DNA of 64,000 bases from Pseudisothecium myosuroides (taxonomy: Eukaryota > Streptophyta > Bryopsida > Hypnales > Lembophyllaceae): the NCBI GenBank assembly GCA_951799445.1, contig OX637290.1:3040501-3104500 (forward strand), given 5' to 3'. Every line of letters starts with the position of its first letter. Within the stretch, counting starts at the first letter, position 1. This document shows positions 1 through 11,242 of the stretch, piece after piece. Below the pieces are notes generated by a model. That model saw nothing but the letters and a program-made list of their open reading frames with translations. It was not told the DNA's origin and made no database searches. The translations under genes were made by a program, and so were the position numbers.

Positions 1-640
1 TAATTGGACTCAGAATGAGAAAGTTATGGACAATCTTGTTTTTTGGGCAATCTAAGCGTCTTCTTCAGAAAACAACTTATAAAATTCATTTTTGAATGCA
101 ATTTTCGAAATTTCGAAATTTTTTTTTTTTGAAAAGGTTAAGTTTGTTTGCAAGAACAATCCCACCGTTGGGATTATGGTTTTTTAATTCCATTTAAGAG
201 CTATTGAAGATTTAGTGTTTTGTTCAATTTTGGACCTACTTCTACTTAACAATTTTTTTATATGTGAAAATCAAGTTTTGACATTCTGAAATTTTTTTTC
301 CCCGACTCTCAACTCAAATGTTCAACATAAAAAAATTTAACTTTATGGTGTGTAGTGCAAAAAAAATCCACAAATGGCCGTCAAAGTCATCTGAAATTGC
401 AATCCAGAGTTCAAAAAAACTTCTTTTTCCAACTTCAAACGCTAATATCTTCCAATCCATACGGTCAAACTTCATGAAATTTTTACCACATGATTTGAGA
501 CAAGTGAAGTACAAGATCCTACGGTTAGATTCTTAAAAAAAAAGTTTTTTTTGGTTTAGGAAATGATCGCAGCAGAAATGGCAGTTTTCAGTGGTTTCGG
601 AGCTAGAAAATACCTTGGGCCTTTAGGGATTAATACAAAA
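1..640. repeat. Partial, diverged copy of the 52.5-53.4 kb TTAA element
   Basis: This stretch is AT-rich with no supportable gene. In order along its length it shares several diverged blocks with 52840-53380: an 'acaatc...gggatta' block, a 'tacttctacttaa' block, a 'ttcaacataaa' block, and an ending near 617-635 that reads 'cctttaggg', like the right end of the TTAA elements. The left end lies outside the window. Short ORFs on both strands at 314-536 are mutual shadows and look non-coding. Confidence 0.5.
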
Positions 641-985
641 AATGAATCTTTTAGATTGAAACATTCCAAAAAAATCCTAAAGCCACTTTTTGTCAAATAT
701 TTTCTTTGAACTAAGCTCTAAGAGCCTAGCATATTGTTTAAAGATGAGCGAGAAATACGAAAATAATTATTTATCTTGGTGAGATTAAAGACATGAACGT
801 ACTATGAATCAAAACGTTAAGTTCTATTGCTTTCAAATCAGTGGCCATTGAATTTGATGACTAATAGCTTATTAAATAGATTTTAGATATGACTAGATGA
901 AATTTGATACTTAAGTGATACCTTGATGAATTGATCTTGGAAAAAATTTGCAACAATTTTGGTCAAATATTATGAGGTGGCTCCT

Positions 986-1813
986 CATTAGAAAAAATTT
1001 GAGCCCTCGGGAGCAGTGTTTTTTTTTTCATTTTCCATGAAGTGGCAAAGTGGCGATATTAAATGTTACGGTGGTGCTCCAAGTTTCAACATTCATCCAC
1101 GTATTGAATAGAAAATGTGATACTACGTATCTATAATTCTATTTTCATTCACAATGTGGCGATTTCATCCAAGATTTTTCTTGAACTTGAAGTTTTTTGG
1201 CGATTTCATCCTAAAAATTTCCTTTAGGCTTGGTGCTAGCTCAAAATTTTTGGTGCAATTTTGCACCAAATCGTCAGAAAAAAAAACACTGCTCGGGAGG
1301 GCTCCTTCCCTTTGCAAAGGGGATGTGAGTTCCCCGCAATGGAACTCACAATCCCTTTGAGGGACAATGGCCACTATTCATCATCATTGATGAATAGTAG
1401 CCACAATAAAAAAATATTTAAAAATATTTAAAAATAAAAAATAAAATAAAAAAATAAAAAATAAAAAATAAAAAATATTTAAAAAATATTTAAAATAATA
1501 AAATAAAAAATAAAATAATAATAAAATAATGATTCTAGTTGACGAGGATAATTTCGGCTACATCAGATTTCAAAATTTCAAAATTTTGTATTTATTTTAA
1601 TATTAATATTATTTTAATATTTCTAAAATTATTTTATTGAACTGTCCCGCCAATTCGCTGGCCTGATCAGGCCCCATTCACTGGCCAAAAAGGAAAAAAA
1701 AAATTGTTTTTTTTGGGGGGGGTTTTGCAAAAAAAAAATTTCGTTTTTCCGGACAGTGGTCCTTGCTGTCCGGGATCTCACAGCCCTCCCGAGGGCTCAT
1801 ATTTCTTCTAATG
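986..1813. mobile_element. Inverted-repeat DNA element with GAGCCCTCGGGAGGGCTC ends
   Basis: The left end reads CATTAGAAAAAATTTGAGCC and continues into CTCGGGAG. The right end, at 1780-1813, is its inverse with few differences. Each end contains an 18-bp near-palindrome, GAGCCCTCGGGAGGGCTC; the left copy is interrupted by the hAT-type insertion at 1014-1291. A similar 'aggtggc' string flanks both sides and may be the target duplication. The interior holds an A/T-only block at about 1405-1530 and a C/G-rich tail, with no transposase. It is nonautonomous and its superfamily is not assigned. Confidence 0.55.
1014..1291. mobile_element. hAT-type MITE with perfect 8-bp target duplication
   Basis: The terminal inverted repeats are CAGTGTTTTTTTTTTC and its inverse ending in CACTG. 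The 8 bp CTCGGGAG stand immediately outside both ends (1006-1013 and 1292-1299). CAGNG termini plus an 8-bp duplication are the signature of the hAT superfamily. The interior shares a 'gtggcgatat...gtgctccaa...caacattcatcc' block with the element at 50033-50296, so these are two copies of one family. No coding capacity is visible. Confidence 0.8.
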
Positions 1814-2205
1814 TAAGGTGGCCTAATTCAAGGATTTTTGAGTTTGTTTTTGTTTTTTATGGTTTGGTGACTTAGTTGTATGTTGGATCTCTCTCTTCAA
1901 TGAAAGTCTTCTCATTTGAAGGAAATCTTTGACAAAAAGAGTGTCTTTAGGACAAAGCCATGACTTTCATTGTTATCTGTATTCATAAGGAGAGATTTAG
2001 CAATGGTTGAAAAGTTCAAAAATTATGTAGGCAATTGAAAGTGAAAACATGTATTAAAAGTAACATTAGAAAGTTGAAGCCCATTATTCTTAAGAACTCA
2101 TTTCTTATGTCCGAGAGAATTTTGACATGCAAATATTTAGAAGTATTGAACTTAGATAGTAGGTTCGGCTCAAATTAATTAAAAACAAATGTGCCAAATT
2201 GTTTA

Positions 2206-3116
2206 TTAACCCTTAAAGGACCAAAGAGCCTACTTCAAGCTTTTTGAGAACTTGGTCAGATTTCATTGACTTTAAAATTTGGAATTTTTGCATGAATTTT
2301 TTAGAATGGATTCTATTCATCATAATTTATTTGTAAAGATTTGTTTTATGTCATTCCAATAAATATTGCAAAAGTTAGAAGGATTTTTTCAATTTCAATG
2401 TCAAACTAGGAAGTAAAAAATGTATTCTAAAAAAATACTAATTTTTTTGACACTGTATAGATTGATACCTACTCAAAAAAAATTGAACCATTGAATTTTC
2501 CGAATAATAAGGTAAAAGTTATGACGGGAGTTTTATTTTCCGGGCTATAAAGGTAGAAAAAGCATATGAAGTCATCTTTTGCTCTCAATTTAAAATTTAA
2601 AAAAATATATATATATATATTAATTGTTTACTTGAACATTCTCACCATTGGAATAAACAATTCTCAAATTCTTCCAAGTTATTAGCATATTAGTTACATC
2701 TTCATCAGTCAATAACACCTTCCACTTCACAATTTAAAAAATAATAATAATAAAAGTTTTTTGGTTAAATTTATATATATTTATGTTTTCAACATGTTTT
2801 CCAACTTATTGAATGAAATTTATAAGTTATGGGGCATATGTGTTTTTCTCTAAAAACGTTGAAAGACAAAACTTCACCTTTTTGGAAGGGCTAGGAGAGC
2901 CTAATTTTTGAAGTTTAGGCACATTGAACTTGCAATCACTGGGGACATTCACTCTAAAATTTTGGGACAATATACTTGAACAAATTAACCAAAATATTAT
3001 ATGGTTAGATTTGTAAAAAAATAAATATTGAAGAAGATTTTGACCTAGCTTTGAAGACAAGTATTTTGAAGCAGTTTTGGGCCTCTATATGAATATGAAA
3101 GAATTTTAGGGGTTAA
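2206..3116. mobile_element. TTAA-flanked nonautonomous element (piggyBac-like)
   Basis: The left end is TTAACCCTTAAAGGACC and the right end TTTTAGGGGTTAA, so TTAA stands at both ends with a short inverted terminal match. It is about 911 bp, AT-rich, with no long ORF. It belongs to the recurrent TTAA/CCCYWAA group in this window. The terminal repeats are imperfect, so this is an older copy. Confidence 0.55.
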
Positions 3117-3385
3117 CTCTGGGATTGGACAACCAAATCTACAACTAAATGTAAAGATGGTTTGCCAAAAAATGTAGAAAATTCACTAAAAATTCATTTG
3201 AATCAAACACCAATTTGTTGTTTGACCATCTATCATTAAGAATTTTTTGATAGCAAAATAAAAGCATGAATTCATTGACATTCAGTAAGATTGAAGAGGT
3301 TGTTTCTATAATGAAATCCATTGTACATCATGAATCTTCAAAGGGTATGGAATCATTTGAAGATGAGAATTTACTGTTGTTCATT

Positions 3386-3786
3386 GTCAAAACATAGAAA
3401 TTGTGTTCAAAGTAGAATTTTAAATCTCATTTGTAATAGTAGAATGAACTTTTCCAAAAACCTAAGTTGAACTAATAAAAGATGGTACATCAAGCTAAAT
3501 TTCATTTGAAAAAATCCTTTGAGATGATTTAAAGCCTCCACAACAAGTTATAGACAAAATTCAAAGAGGATGTTTGAAACTGTCAAAGAAAATGTCATGT
3601 TCCACCCCCTCTCTAATCTTTGTCTATAACTTTTGATTAGTGTTTAAAATATTAAATGGATTTTTGGAGATAAAATTTAGCTTGATTTTCCACATTAACT
3701 TTATTCAAAAAAATTTGAAGGAAATTATTCTATACTACCTAAATGAGGTTTCAAATTCTACTTTGAACACAATTTGTGCTTTTGAC
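3386..3786. repeat. Foldback (inverted-repeat) element of about 400 bp
   Basis: The left arm begins gtcaaaacatagaaattgtg and the right arm ends cacaatttgtgcttttgac. Further blocks match in inverse order, among them caaagtagaattt/aaattctactttg, tcaagctaaattt/aaatttagcttga and ttatagacaaa/tttgtctataa. The arms are about 190 bp, with the centre near 3588. A transcript would fold into a long imperfect stem. No ORF is present. Confidence 0.65.
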
Positions 3787-5749
3787 TTGACTTTGAGCGT
3801 TTGAGCTCTTACTAATCCTAATTCATATATCTCTTATGGATTGTTTTACTTCCTACCACCTCACAAGTGTAAAAATCTTGTTTTATCATCTCTTTGCAAA
3901 TTTTAAGTGGGTTTTGAAGCTATGTAAGAGACTCATGCATAAAGCAAGATGTATGTAGGATGAAGATCTACAAGTTATCTGCCGAATATAATTTTTTTTT
4001 AACTTAAGTGCCAAATTTTCAAAAATTATGTCTTAAAGTGTCGAATTTTATTTTTGGACTTCAATTAAATATTTAGCACCAAAGTGCCAAACCTGCTATC
4101 CAAGTATAGTAGTAGCATTTGATATAGTACTTTGTTTGGTACTAGCTACAAGAAGTCTGCACAAACAGGTTAATGATCCAATTCTAACAAAGTTTTTTCT
4201 CAAATTCAACACTCGTTTTCAAAAGTAAACAATGGAAGTTGAAGAATTCTTTGAACCAACCAATGATAGTTGAAGCATTTGTAGTTCAAGAATTTCTAAT
4301 TAAAGATATTCTAATGTCAATAGTAAGTGTTTCTATGACCTCCATTTTCAAAAAAATTAGTTTATTCATGTGATACTTGAAAATTCTCAAACCAATTGCA
4401 TTTACTTCCACTTTTGTTTGCTAAATTTGTGATGGGAAATTTCCCAAATGGTATTCAAGGATGTTGGATCTCAAACAAGTCTTGTTTTTGTTTTAGATGA
4501 AGATACCTTGGTTCAACAAATGCCATTATCTAAACCATTTCCCAATTCAACCCTGAAAAGAGGAGACCTATCACCAAGGTACTTTGCCAAAAATGATATG
4601 AATTTTGGACCATATATGCATTCTTTATTTCTACAATAATCTTGAAAGTCATCTATCAACCACTTTTGTCCTTTGCGTCCTCCCAGGATTATTCATAAGC
4701 AGGGGAGAGGCTAAGGTGAGGAAGTGATTTGCACGTATCAACATGGAAATTACCAGATGCCTTGAAAGGTAATAATTGCTTGAAAGCTGAGAATACAACC
4801 TATTCCTTGGCAGTTGGCACATTCAAATTATAACAAATTATCAATCTGTGAGTCAAACGACCACAGAAGGAAAGAAAAGTCTGCACCACTTTAGACCGCC
4901 ACTGTGATTCTCAGAAGAAAAAAAGCATGCTTGCCAAGGTGTTAAATAAGTAATATATCTTAAATCATTCCTTTCTTTCGGCGTCTCTGAAGATTCTTGG
5001 CCCCCTCCAAGAAATCTTCCGGGAAAATACTTTACCTGGGTTGGAAACTTGGACCGAATTTCAACTTTAGTCGTCAAGCTCAGCATTCCCTCAAGAAAGA
5101 GAAGAAAAATTGCCACGACAAGATGCAAAAGCGCATATTAGTCAACTAAGACTCAGTCCAAGTGGAATCTAGAAAACCATCATATACTCCGTAGTACAGT
5201 ATGAAAATCAAACCACTCAAATGTTTTTAAGTTTTCGACAACCTTTGCACTTCCATGGCACGAACTCACCCTCCCCCCACTTTAGACGGAGACCCCAAAG
5301 AAGCCTCAAAAGTCGCTATAATGAGCCTGCATTGCGCTCACGAAGTGGCCAGCGCTAACTTCTGGTACCTCCCACGTAAGATGAGTTCAAGGTCATGCAC
5401 AAAATGAATCTGGATTTCCGTTTCCAAGCGAGTAGAGGCAAACTCCTCAAGAATGTTTTACGACTCCAGATGAAACACTAAAACCTTTGTATACTATCAC
5501 TCAACGTTTTTCCACTCCTACACTTCACCGCTGCACGTACATAAAAGCGTTAAACTAAAAACCAGAATTAGCAAGATCATTGTTGTAATGTAATGTCTGT
5601 TTGGTTGACGCGTAGAACACTCAGATTATCTACAAATCTACACTTGACTTGAGCTAACTTCAGAATTCTCTTGGCAAAAAGATAGAAGCAAGTTCGTGTG
5701 GTGAGGGAGAGGAAGTAGAACGTACTCTCTCCCATTGACAAAACACACA
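3787..5749. other. Intergenic, no supportable gene
   Basis: The stretch is AT-rich to about 4640 and of more balanced composition afterwards. A minus-strand ORF at 4853-5128 opens with a hydrophobic run and contains a possible donor (CAG/GTAAAG), but no family is recognisable and no downstream exon was found. The 3' flank of the HMA-domain gene occupies the right end. Confidence 0.4.
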
Positions 5750-7620
5750 TCAGTAATGAAGACTCTTCATGTAATACGGGTTGGTGATGGGCTGATTGCT
5801 ATACTCGGCGTTGCTGTAGCCCGCAGGGTAGGACTGGCTGGGTCTGTAGTCGCTGTAGTAGTTCGGCTTGGGCTGATAGTCCCTGTCTTGGGGCGCATAT
5901 GAGCTGTAGTAATTCGGCCCTCCATAGCCATACCCGCCTCCGCCATACCCGCCCCCGCCATAGCCACCCCCACCACCATAGCCGCCTCCGCCGTAGCCAC
6001 TTCTCGGGTCTACCATCCGGGGATCCATGGGTGGGTAACTCCGGTAGTCGTAGCCAGCGGGTGGTGGTCCGTACCCCATTTCCCTATAGTTCCCGTTGCT
6101 GTAGTTGCTGTTACTGTAATTGCTGCTCTGGAGCTGCTGGCTGTTGACGTTGCTGTTGTTGCTGGGACCAGCTTTAGCTTTGCTCTTTCCGTCTCCACCT
6201 CCACTATCAAGGCCTTGCCCACCTCCCTGTCCATGTCCTCCTCCATGCCCTTGCGCTTGTCCACCGCCCTGTCCATGTCCTCCTCCATGCCCTTGCGCTT
6301 GTCCACCGCCTTGTCCATGCCCTTGTGTTTGTGCACCTCCATGTCCATGTCCTCCTCCATGCCCTTGCGCTTGTCCACCTCCATGTCCATTTCCTCCACC
6401 ATGCCCTTGCCCTTGTCCACCTCCATGTCCATGACCTCCTTCAACGCCCTTGCTCTGCTGATGGTTTTGGACATTGGAGCTGTTGTTGCTGTCTTTGTTC
6501 TTGCTTTTCGGGGCATTGTCACCACCTCCATGTCCTCCGCCGTTGAGCTGCGCGTTGTTGCCATGCCCACCTCCACCTCCACCTCCACCTCCACCACCTC
6601 CACCACCTCCACCCTTTTTCTTTTCACCTCCTCCGCTGTTGGCGTTGTTGTGGCTGGTGTTGGTATTATTTGTGCTGTGATTGCTAGTGGTGGTGTTGTG
6701 ATTTCCACCTTTGTCCCCTTTGGCTTGCTTTTGCACATTCGACTCGAATCCGTGTTGTGAATCTACACCCTTCGACCCACCTTTACTGCCGCCCCCGCTA
6801 GATTCCTTCTTGGTTTCCAAAGGCCACAAGCTGGCCTTCTTGTCGATGTTCTTTTTGAATTTCTTGAGTAAGTAGGTGGGTTCAATGTATCCACCCACCG
6901 AGACTTTGCTGAGACCACGGTCAATGGTCACTTCCTGCACACCTGCGTGCGAAAAACAACCTAAACGCTCAACCAGAGAGCAAGACATACACTCAACCCT
7001 AGTTAATTTGCTCACTCTCTAACTGCACATTTCTTGAATGTCCCGAGAATCTCCCATGCTGTGTACAAATCTGGTTGGACAACTTCCACATGTCTGAGTG
7101 AGATTTGAAGTTCATTTGTCCCCTGAGGCAGTGCAATTAGAGAGGGTCGAGTGTCTCCGTCGGGCTATAACTCAGTCAACTCTGGACTGGATGGCTAGTC
7201 CTGCCACGAATATAATTGTATGAAAAATTCAAAGTGGACAGAGAGAGAGAGCTTACCAAAAAGATAACGGGCTTCCTCCAGAACCTTCTCCTCACACTTC
7301 GGACAACACATTTTCACTTTATAATCGTGTTTCTGCAGCAAGAAGAGCAACAATTCTTCAGGGGAAGTATCATGGAAAGCCTCTGACTGACAAAGGAACG
7401 TGGTCATTGGGAAAATCTAAGGTGGATGTATGCTTACGGGTACTGAGGGCCCCTTGGGCTTGCTCTGCTGGTTGTTGTTGTTGTTGTTGTTGTTGCCGCC
7501 GCCGCTGCTGTTATTGTCATGGTCACCACCACCACTCTTCCCCTTCTTACCCCCCTGCTTCTCTCCTTGATTTCCATGGCTATCCTCTGTCAACCACTTC
7601 GGCTCCTTGTTCTTGCTCAT
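5750..7620 (-). CDS. HMA-domain, Gly/His-rich protein (HIPP-like, no CaaX box)
   Basis: There are three coding exons on the minus strand: 7438-7620, 7257-7386 and 5750-6942. The phases join cleanly to give about 501 residues. Residues 1-61 are polar, with an Asn run. Residues about 80-150 resemble a heavy-metal-associated domain: the metal-site motif M-C-C-P-K-C (residues 87-92) is followed by a conserved 'GVQEVTIDRGLSKVSVGG' strand block. The remainder is low complexity: a Gly run, then His/Gln/Gly repeats of the GHGGGQAQ type, then a Tyr/Gly tail. In heavy-metal-associated isoprenylated plant proteins (HIPPs) this domain binds metals or protein partners, and a C-terminal CaaX box anchors the protein in membranes. 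This protein ends KSLHY and has no such box, so a soluble location is likely. Exon 2 could instead start at an internal acceptor about 50 bp downstream, also in frame. The family call is good; the exact function is unknown. Confidence 0.8.
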
Positions 7621-8486
7621 AACCTATGTAGACCCAGTCCACATGTCAACAAAACCTCAGAACGAGAAACAAATTCAAGATGCGATCACTCGGACACTCA
7701 ACCCTGTCGGTACAAACATTGTCACAGTACAGAAAAACGAAGAACTAGAGGAACCCAGATCACAAAAGTCACAAACTGAATGCGTGGTAAAGAACGCACA
7801 TCATTCATGGAAGCCATCTTGAAACTCTGTCACGTCTTGCCGCAACCTGCAAGTCTTAAAGAGAGCTTCCTTCACAGCAACCAGCCACAGCTCGAATTGG
7901 TGCAAACTGGGAATTACGTCGAAAGGAGATGCCTGAAGGAGGCAGATTAGTGCATGGCGAATTGACACAAACTGAGAATTATATCCAAAACAGACACCTA
8001 AAAAGAGACACCTAAAGGAGAGATTAGTTCATTGGCTTGACGGAGAAGGATTGGCTGGAAGCCTAGGCATCATGCGAGGGACGGTGGAAGGGACGAGGAC
8101 GCGCATTCAACCTAAGACAAGTGCCCGAGTCTCAATCGTGCTTGTCAGGCTCAAACTGTCCGTGCCTGCACGGGACACCGCAAAACTGGGGAAGAGTGAG
8201 GAATCACTGTAGCAGAGGACGGAATCAAATTATTATGAGCATGAAATGGTCAATTATTTTGCTGCACTACTGTACACACCACAAATAGACGGTCGTCCGT
8301 CAGTAAAGATGAATTCTAAGCAGAAGATGAATCAGCAGAAAATCTAGAGAACGATTACAGACAGATTGTAAAAACAATGTCGATTATACTATGTCTCTAG
8401 GCCAATCACGAGGTGACCAATCTCGTCGAATCCGACGAAGATAATCCTCTTTGCGGATGAAGACTTGGAACATCTCCATTGCTTTT
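7621..8486. other. 5' flank of the HMA gene with a diverged short tandem duplication
   Basis: No gene is evident. Two adjacent units of about 65-80 bp, starting at 7894 and 7959, both run from 'gaattg..caaact' to 'agattagt.catggc', an imperfect tandem duplication. The promoter and leader of the minus-strand HMA-domain gene should lie in the left part. Confidence 0.4.
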
Positions 8487-8749
8487 TCATTTCGGACGAT
8501 GTGAAGGTTTTGTCGTGTGGCTGAAGACGAGGTCTTGCGATGTACTGTGCAGTGCCTTCGAATATTCATAACCGCCTGCAACACAACAGACAATACGAAA
8601 GGCTGACAATTTGACAAGGCACAGGAGCCACCGCGGAGACATCGGTATTTGGTAACAATTATAAGGAAATTTCGTACGGAGGAAACCTGCCACTGACCTG
8701 ATTTACGTGGAGAATAAGTAGGGAGTTGCAACCGGCCCACTCGGGTCGG
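8487..8749 (-). other. Possible small spliced transcript, exons 8698-8749 and 8487-8575
   Basis: On the minus strand an acceptor (AAAG) precedes an open exon at 8698-8749 that ends at a GTCAGT donor. A good acceptor (TGTTGCAG) starts a second exon at 8575. Joined in phase they encode a Ser/Lys/Thr-rich segment ending SHRPK at a TGA. Another frame of the second exon stays open to 8384, so the coding frame is ambiguous. GTGAGT donors also occur upstream at 8958 and about 8852. The exons lie 3' of eL15 and could be an alternative 3' end of that gene or a separate small gene. No family is recognised. Confidence 0.25.
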
Positions 8750-9165
8750 CTTTGACAAGTCAGCCAGACACTATTATCGGAGAGATATTTGGTATGAAAG
8801 GGATTCGTCCTCTTTTTTTAATGCCAAGTGTGTTGAAAGCGTCACTCACTAGAATGATTCCTCGGTTTGACCGGACTCTCATTTCGATAGTAATTCGTAA
8901 GAAAGACCAGAGAAAAAGTTTCATTTGCACTGGAGTTAATTTAGAAACAGCACTCACGACTGACGGCTCTCCAAGGGGGATCTGCGAACCATTGGCAAAT
9001 CGCAATTGTGAAGAACAGTAAACTTTGAAACAACAAAATCAAGGCAAGGAAGTTGAGTACAATTCATGAAGCTCAAGACCAGTGAGGGTATGCCCAAAAT
9101 TTGACAGATCTTTATATAAGAAAAGCAAGAAGGCAAAACACGGCAGATCCCAATCTCTAAGGTCT

Positions 9166-11242
9166 TCATCGGTAACGCTTGAGGGAGAGAGTGTTGTTGC
9201 GCTTCCATGTAGCACGAATCGAAGGACGAGCCTTGGTGTACAAGTGACCTCTGCCGCGGAGACCGCGGTACTTCTTGCCAGCAGAAGTTAATCCGCGCAA
9301 CTCACGGTGCTTGTGCACGGGCTTCACAATCCAGTTGATTCTTGGGTCCTTACGGATGACTGCGTGTTGAGGGTCGACTAAAATGATCTCAAAATACTTG
9401 TAGGTCGAGTCCTGCACAGCAATCACTTTACTGTAAGTATTTTCTCTGTGAATAAGATCTCTTCAGATTTCGTTACACACAAAGAAATTGCTTGACGAAA
9501 TAATAAGTCTTCCACCTGTATTTTGTTACCTTTGTGAGATGCCCTGACAATCCGGAGATGACTCTATCAAATAAAGACATAAATGGTGAATAAGCTTTAT
9601 CAACGGACCTGGTTAATCCAGTAAGAGTTAAGAACCCTGAGCCCTCCGAGCTTCCTTCCTGCTCGCTCCTCAGCAACTGATCGCAAATTACGCTGGAACT
9701 TGAGTTGGGTAATACCCTGGTTCTTGGGCTTTCCATAAACAATACCCTTGGCAACGGGCCTCTTCCTGCCCCCACGTCTCACGCGGACACGGTACACGAT
9801 ATAACCCTAAAAAATTACCAGAGCGATAAAATGTTAGAATTGATTTCTGATTAATTGGAGTTTCTGCGGAAATATATTTACTTAAGACTGAAGGTATGAA
9901 TTCCCACAAAAGACGCTATTCATCATCGGTGTTCCGCCTTTATTCACTACTGTAGTCTCACATTTACTAATTTCTTAGGCCAATGTATATAACCGACCTT
10001 ATGCTGTCGTCCGTAACATGGGCCTCCTTCCATGTGGAGTGGGTGGGCAAAGGATGCCGGCACTACATGACAAACTAGGAAGAGAAGGAGACAAACAAGT
10101 TTCCTCCCGTCATGGGTCACCTCAAATGCAGGGTTTCTTCTCTACCCACCCCCTCAGTGAAAACTCTCATTGGCTGAAAACGAAACTGTATATCATGACA
10201 CAGCCATGACCAAAAAACACATTAAAAACTACTTTTTCATTGAAATTCGTGACCAAGCCTTACAACAGACAACACTGCTCACCCACAACCACATGAGCAC
10301 GAGTAGAATCTCGTAAATCGTGACATGTCAACAACATTTCGAGTGACCACAACAGCAGGGTTTCCTTCTCCAACCACTCTCATTGAAAACTATCATTGGC
10401 TGACAACAACTCAACTGTCCATCATGACATAGCCATGACCAAAAAAACAATTAACAACTAGGATTTCATTGACCATCAAGACCAAAAATTTAAACAGACA
10501 ACAGTGCTCGCGTACAACCAAATTGAACACGAGTTTAGTCTCACAAATCGTGACAAGTCAACAACATTTCGAAACAGAATAAGATTCCGGTAATCCCGGT
10601 ACCAATTATTCATGTACGACCTAATCAGTAGCGGTACTTAACCTCAGAAATCGATACTTTTGCATGTCAAAAGGAACAATTCCACTGTTGCAATGAGTAA
10701 AATAAGTGATATGCAAGACAGGTAAGGAGAAAGATTTTAGCGTACCTGTTTGGCCTTGTAACCTAGACGGCGGGCCTTATCAGGACGAGAGGGGCGAGTG
10801 ACGCGGACAATGCCGGGGAGCTGCCTGAACTCCCAGCAACGCACACGCAGCAGAAATCGCAGCACATCGGACTGTTTCTTCCGCCATAGCTCCTCAATGT
10901 ACTTGTACGCACCTGTTTTCCACCATATCGACGTTCGACAACTTCAAAATCACCGAGTGCAAAAAGTATCCCAAATTACCAAAAAACAGAACACTTCACC
11001 TCAAGGACAACACTCGCGCAACTAGGAATTCGATAAATTCCTCGAGAAAAGTCAGAAAAACGGAGGTAATCAAGCAAACATAAACATCGAGCAAACCTGT
11101 ATCACTAAACCCTGAATCACTAAACCCTAAACCACACATAAACTTCGAACTACAAGAATATCCAACCATAGACCAAAATTTAATGAAGGGATAACAACAC
11201 TCGGGATTACAAATTGCCGAATCTGCAAGAATGAGTACCCAT
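9166..11242 (-). CDS. RPL15: Cytosolic 60S ribosomal protein eL15 (RPL15)
   Basis: Four coding exons, at 11239-11242, 10746-10912, 9609-9806 and 9411-9166, give 204 residues, the usual length of eL15. The protein starts [18 protein letters not shown], contains [18 protein letters not shown] and ends SLKRYR. eL15 is a core protein of the large ribosomal subunit, acting in the cytosol after nucleolar assembly. The first coding exon carries only ATGG and is followed at once by a GTACTC donor. An intron just after the start codon is common in ribosomal protein genes and often holds expression-enhancing elements; a telo-box lies in this intron. The second intron carries a diverged tandem duplication. 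No damage is seen, and the gene appears functional. Confidence 0.96.
10128..10572. repeat. Diverged tandem duplication inside an eL15 intron
   Basis: Copy 1 (10128-10342) and copy 2 (10355-10572) both run from gcagggttt through 'cattggctga', 'atcatgaca.agccatgacc' and 'cgtgaca.gtcaacaac' to atttcga. The units are about 215 bp with many substitutions, so the duplication is old. It lies wholly within the intron between eL15 coding exons 2 and 3. Confidence 0.75.
11122..11130. promoter_or_regulatory. Telo-box (AAACCCTAA) in eL15 first intron
   Basis: The motif AAACCCTAA lies about 110 bp downstream of the start codon, within the first intron. A related AAACCCTGA lies 15 bp away. Telo-boxes are characteristic cis-elements of plant translation-machinery genes, found in promoters, leaders and first introns. 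Its function here is inferred from motif and position. Confidence 0.55.

Noticed and set aside
4853..5128. 91-codon minus-strand ORF with a hydrophobic start, possible secreted protein
   Set aside because: No recognised family and no convincing downstream exon; it is not enough to call a gene.
5767..6760. Several long ORFs antisense to, or out of frame with, the HMA/Gly-rich exon
   Set aside because: They are low-complexity shadows (Pro/Cys/Ser runs or Met/Glu runs) of the Gly-rich repeats. The minus-strand frame with the HMA domain and consistent splicing explains the region.
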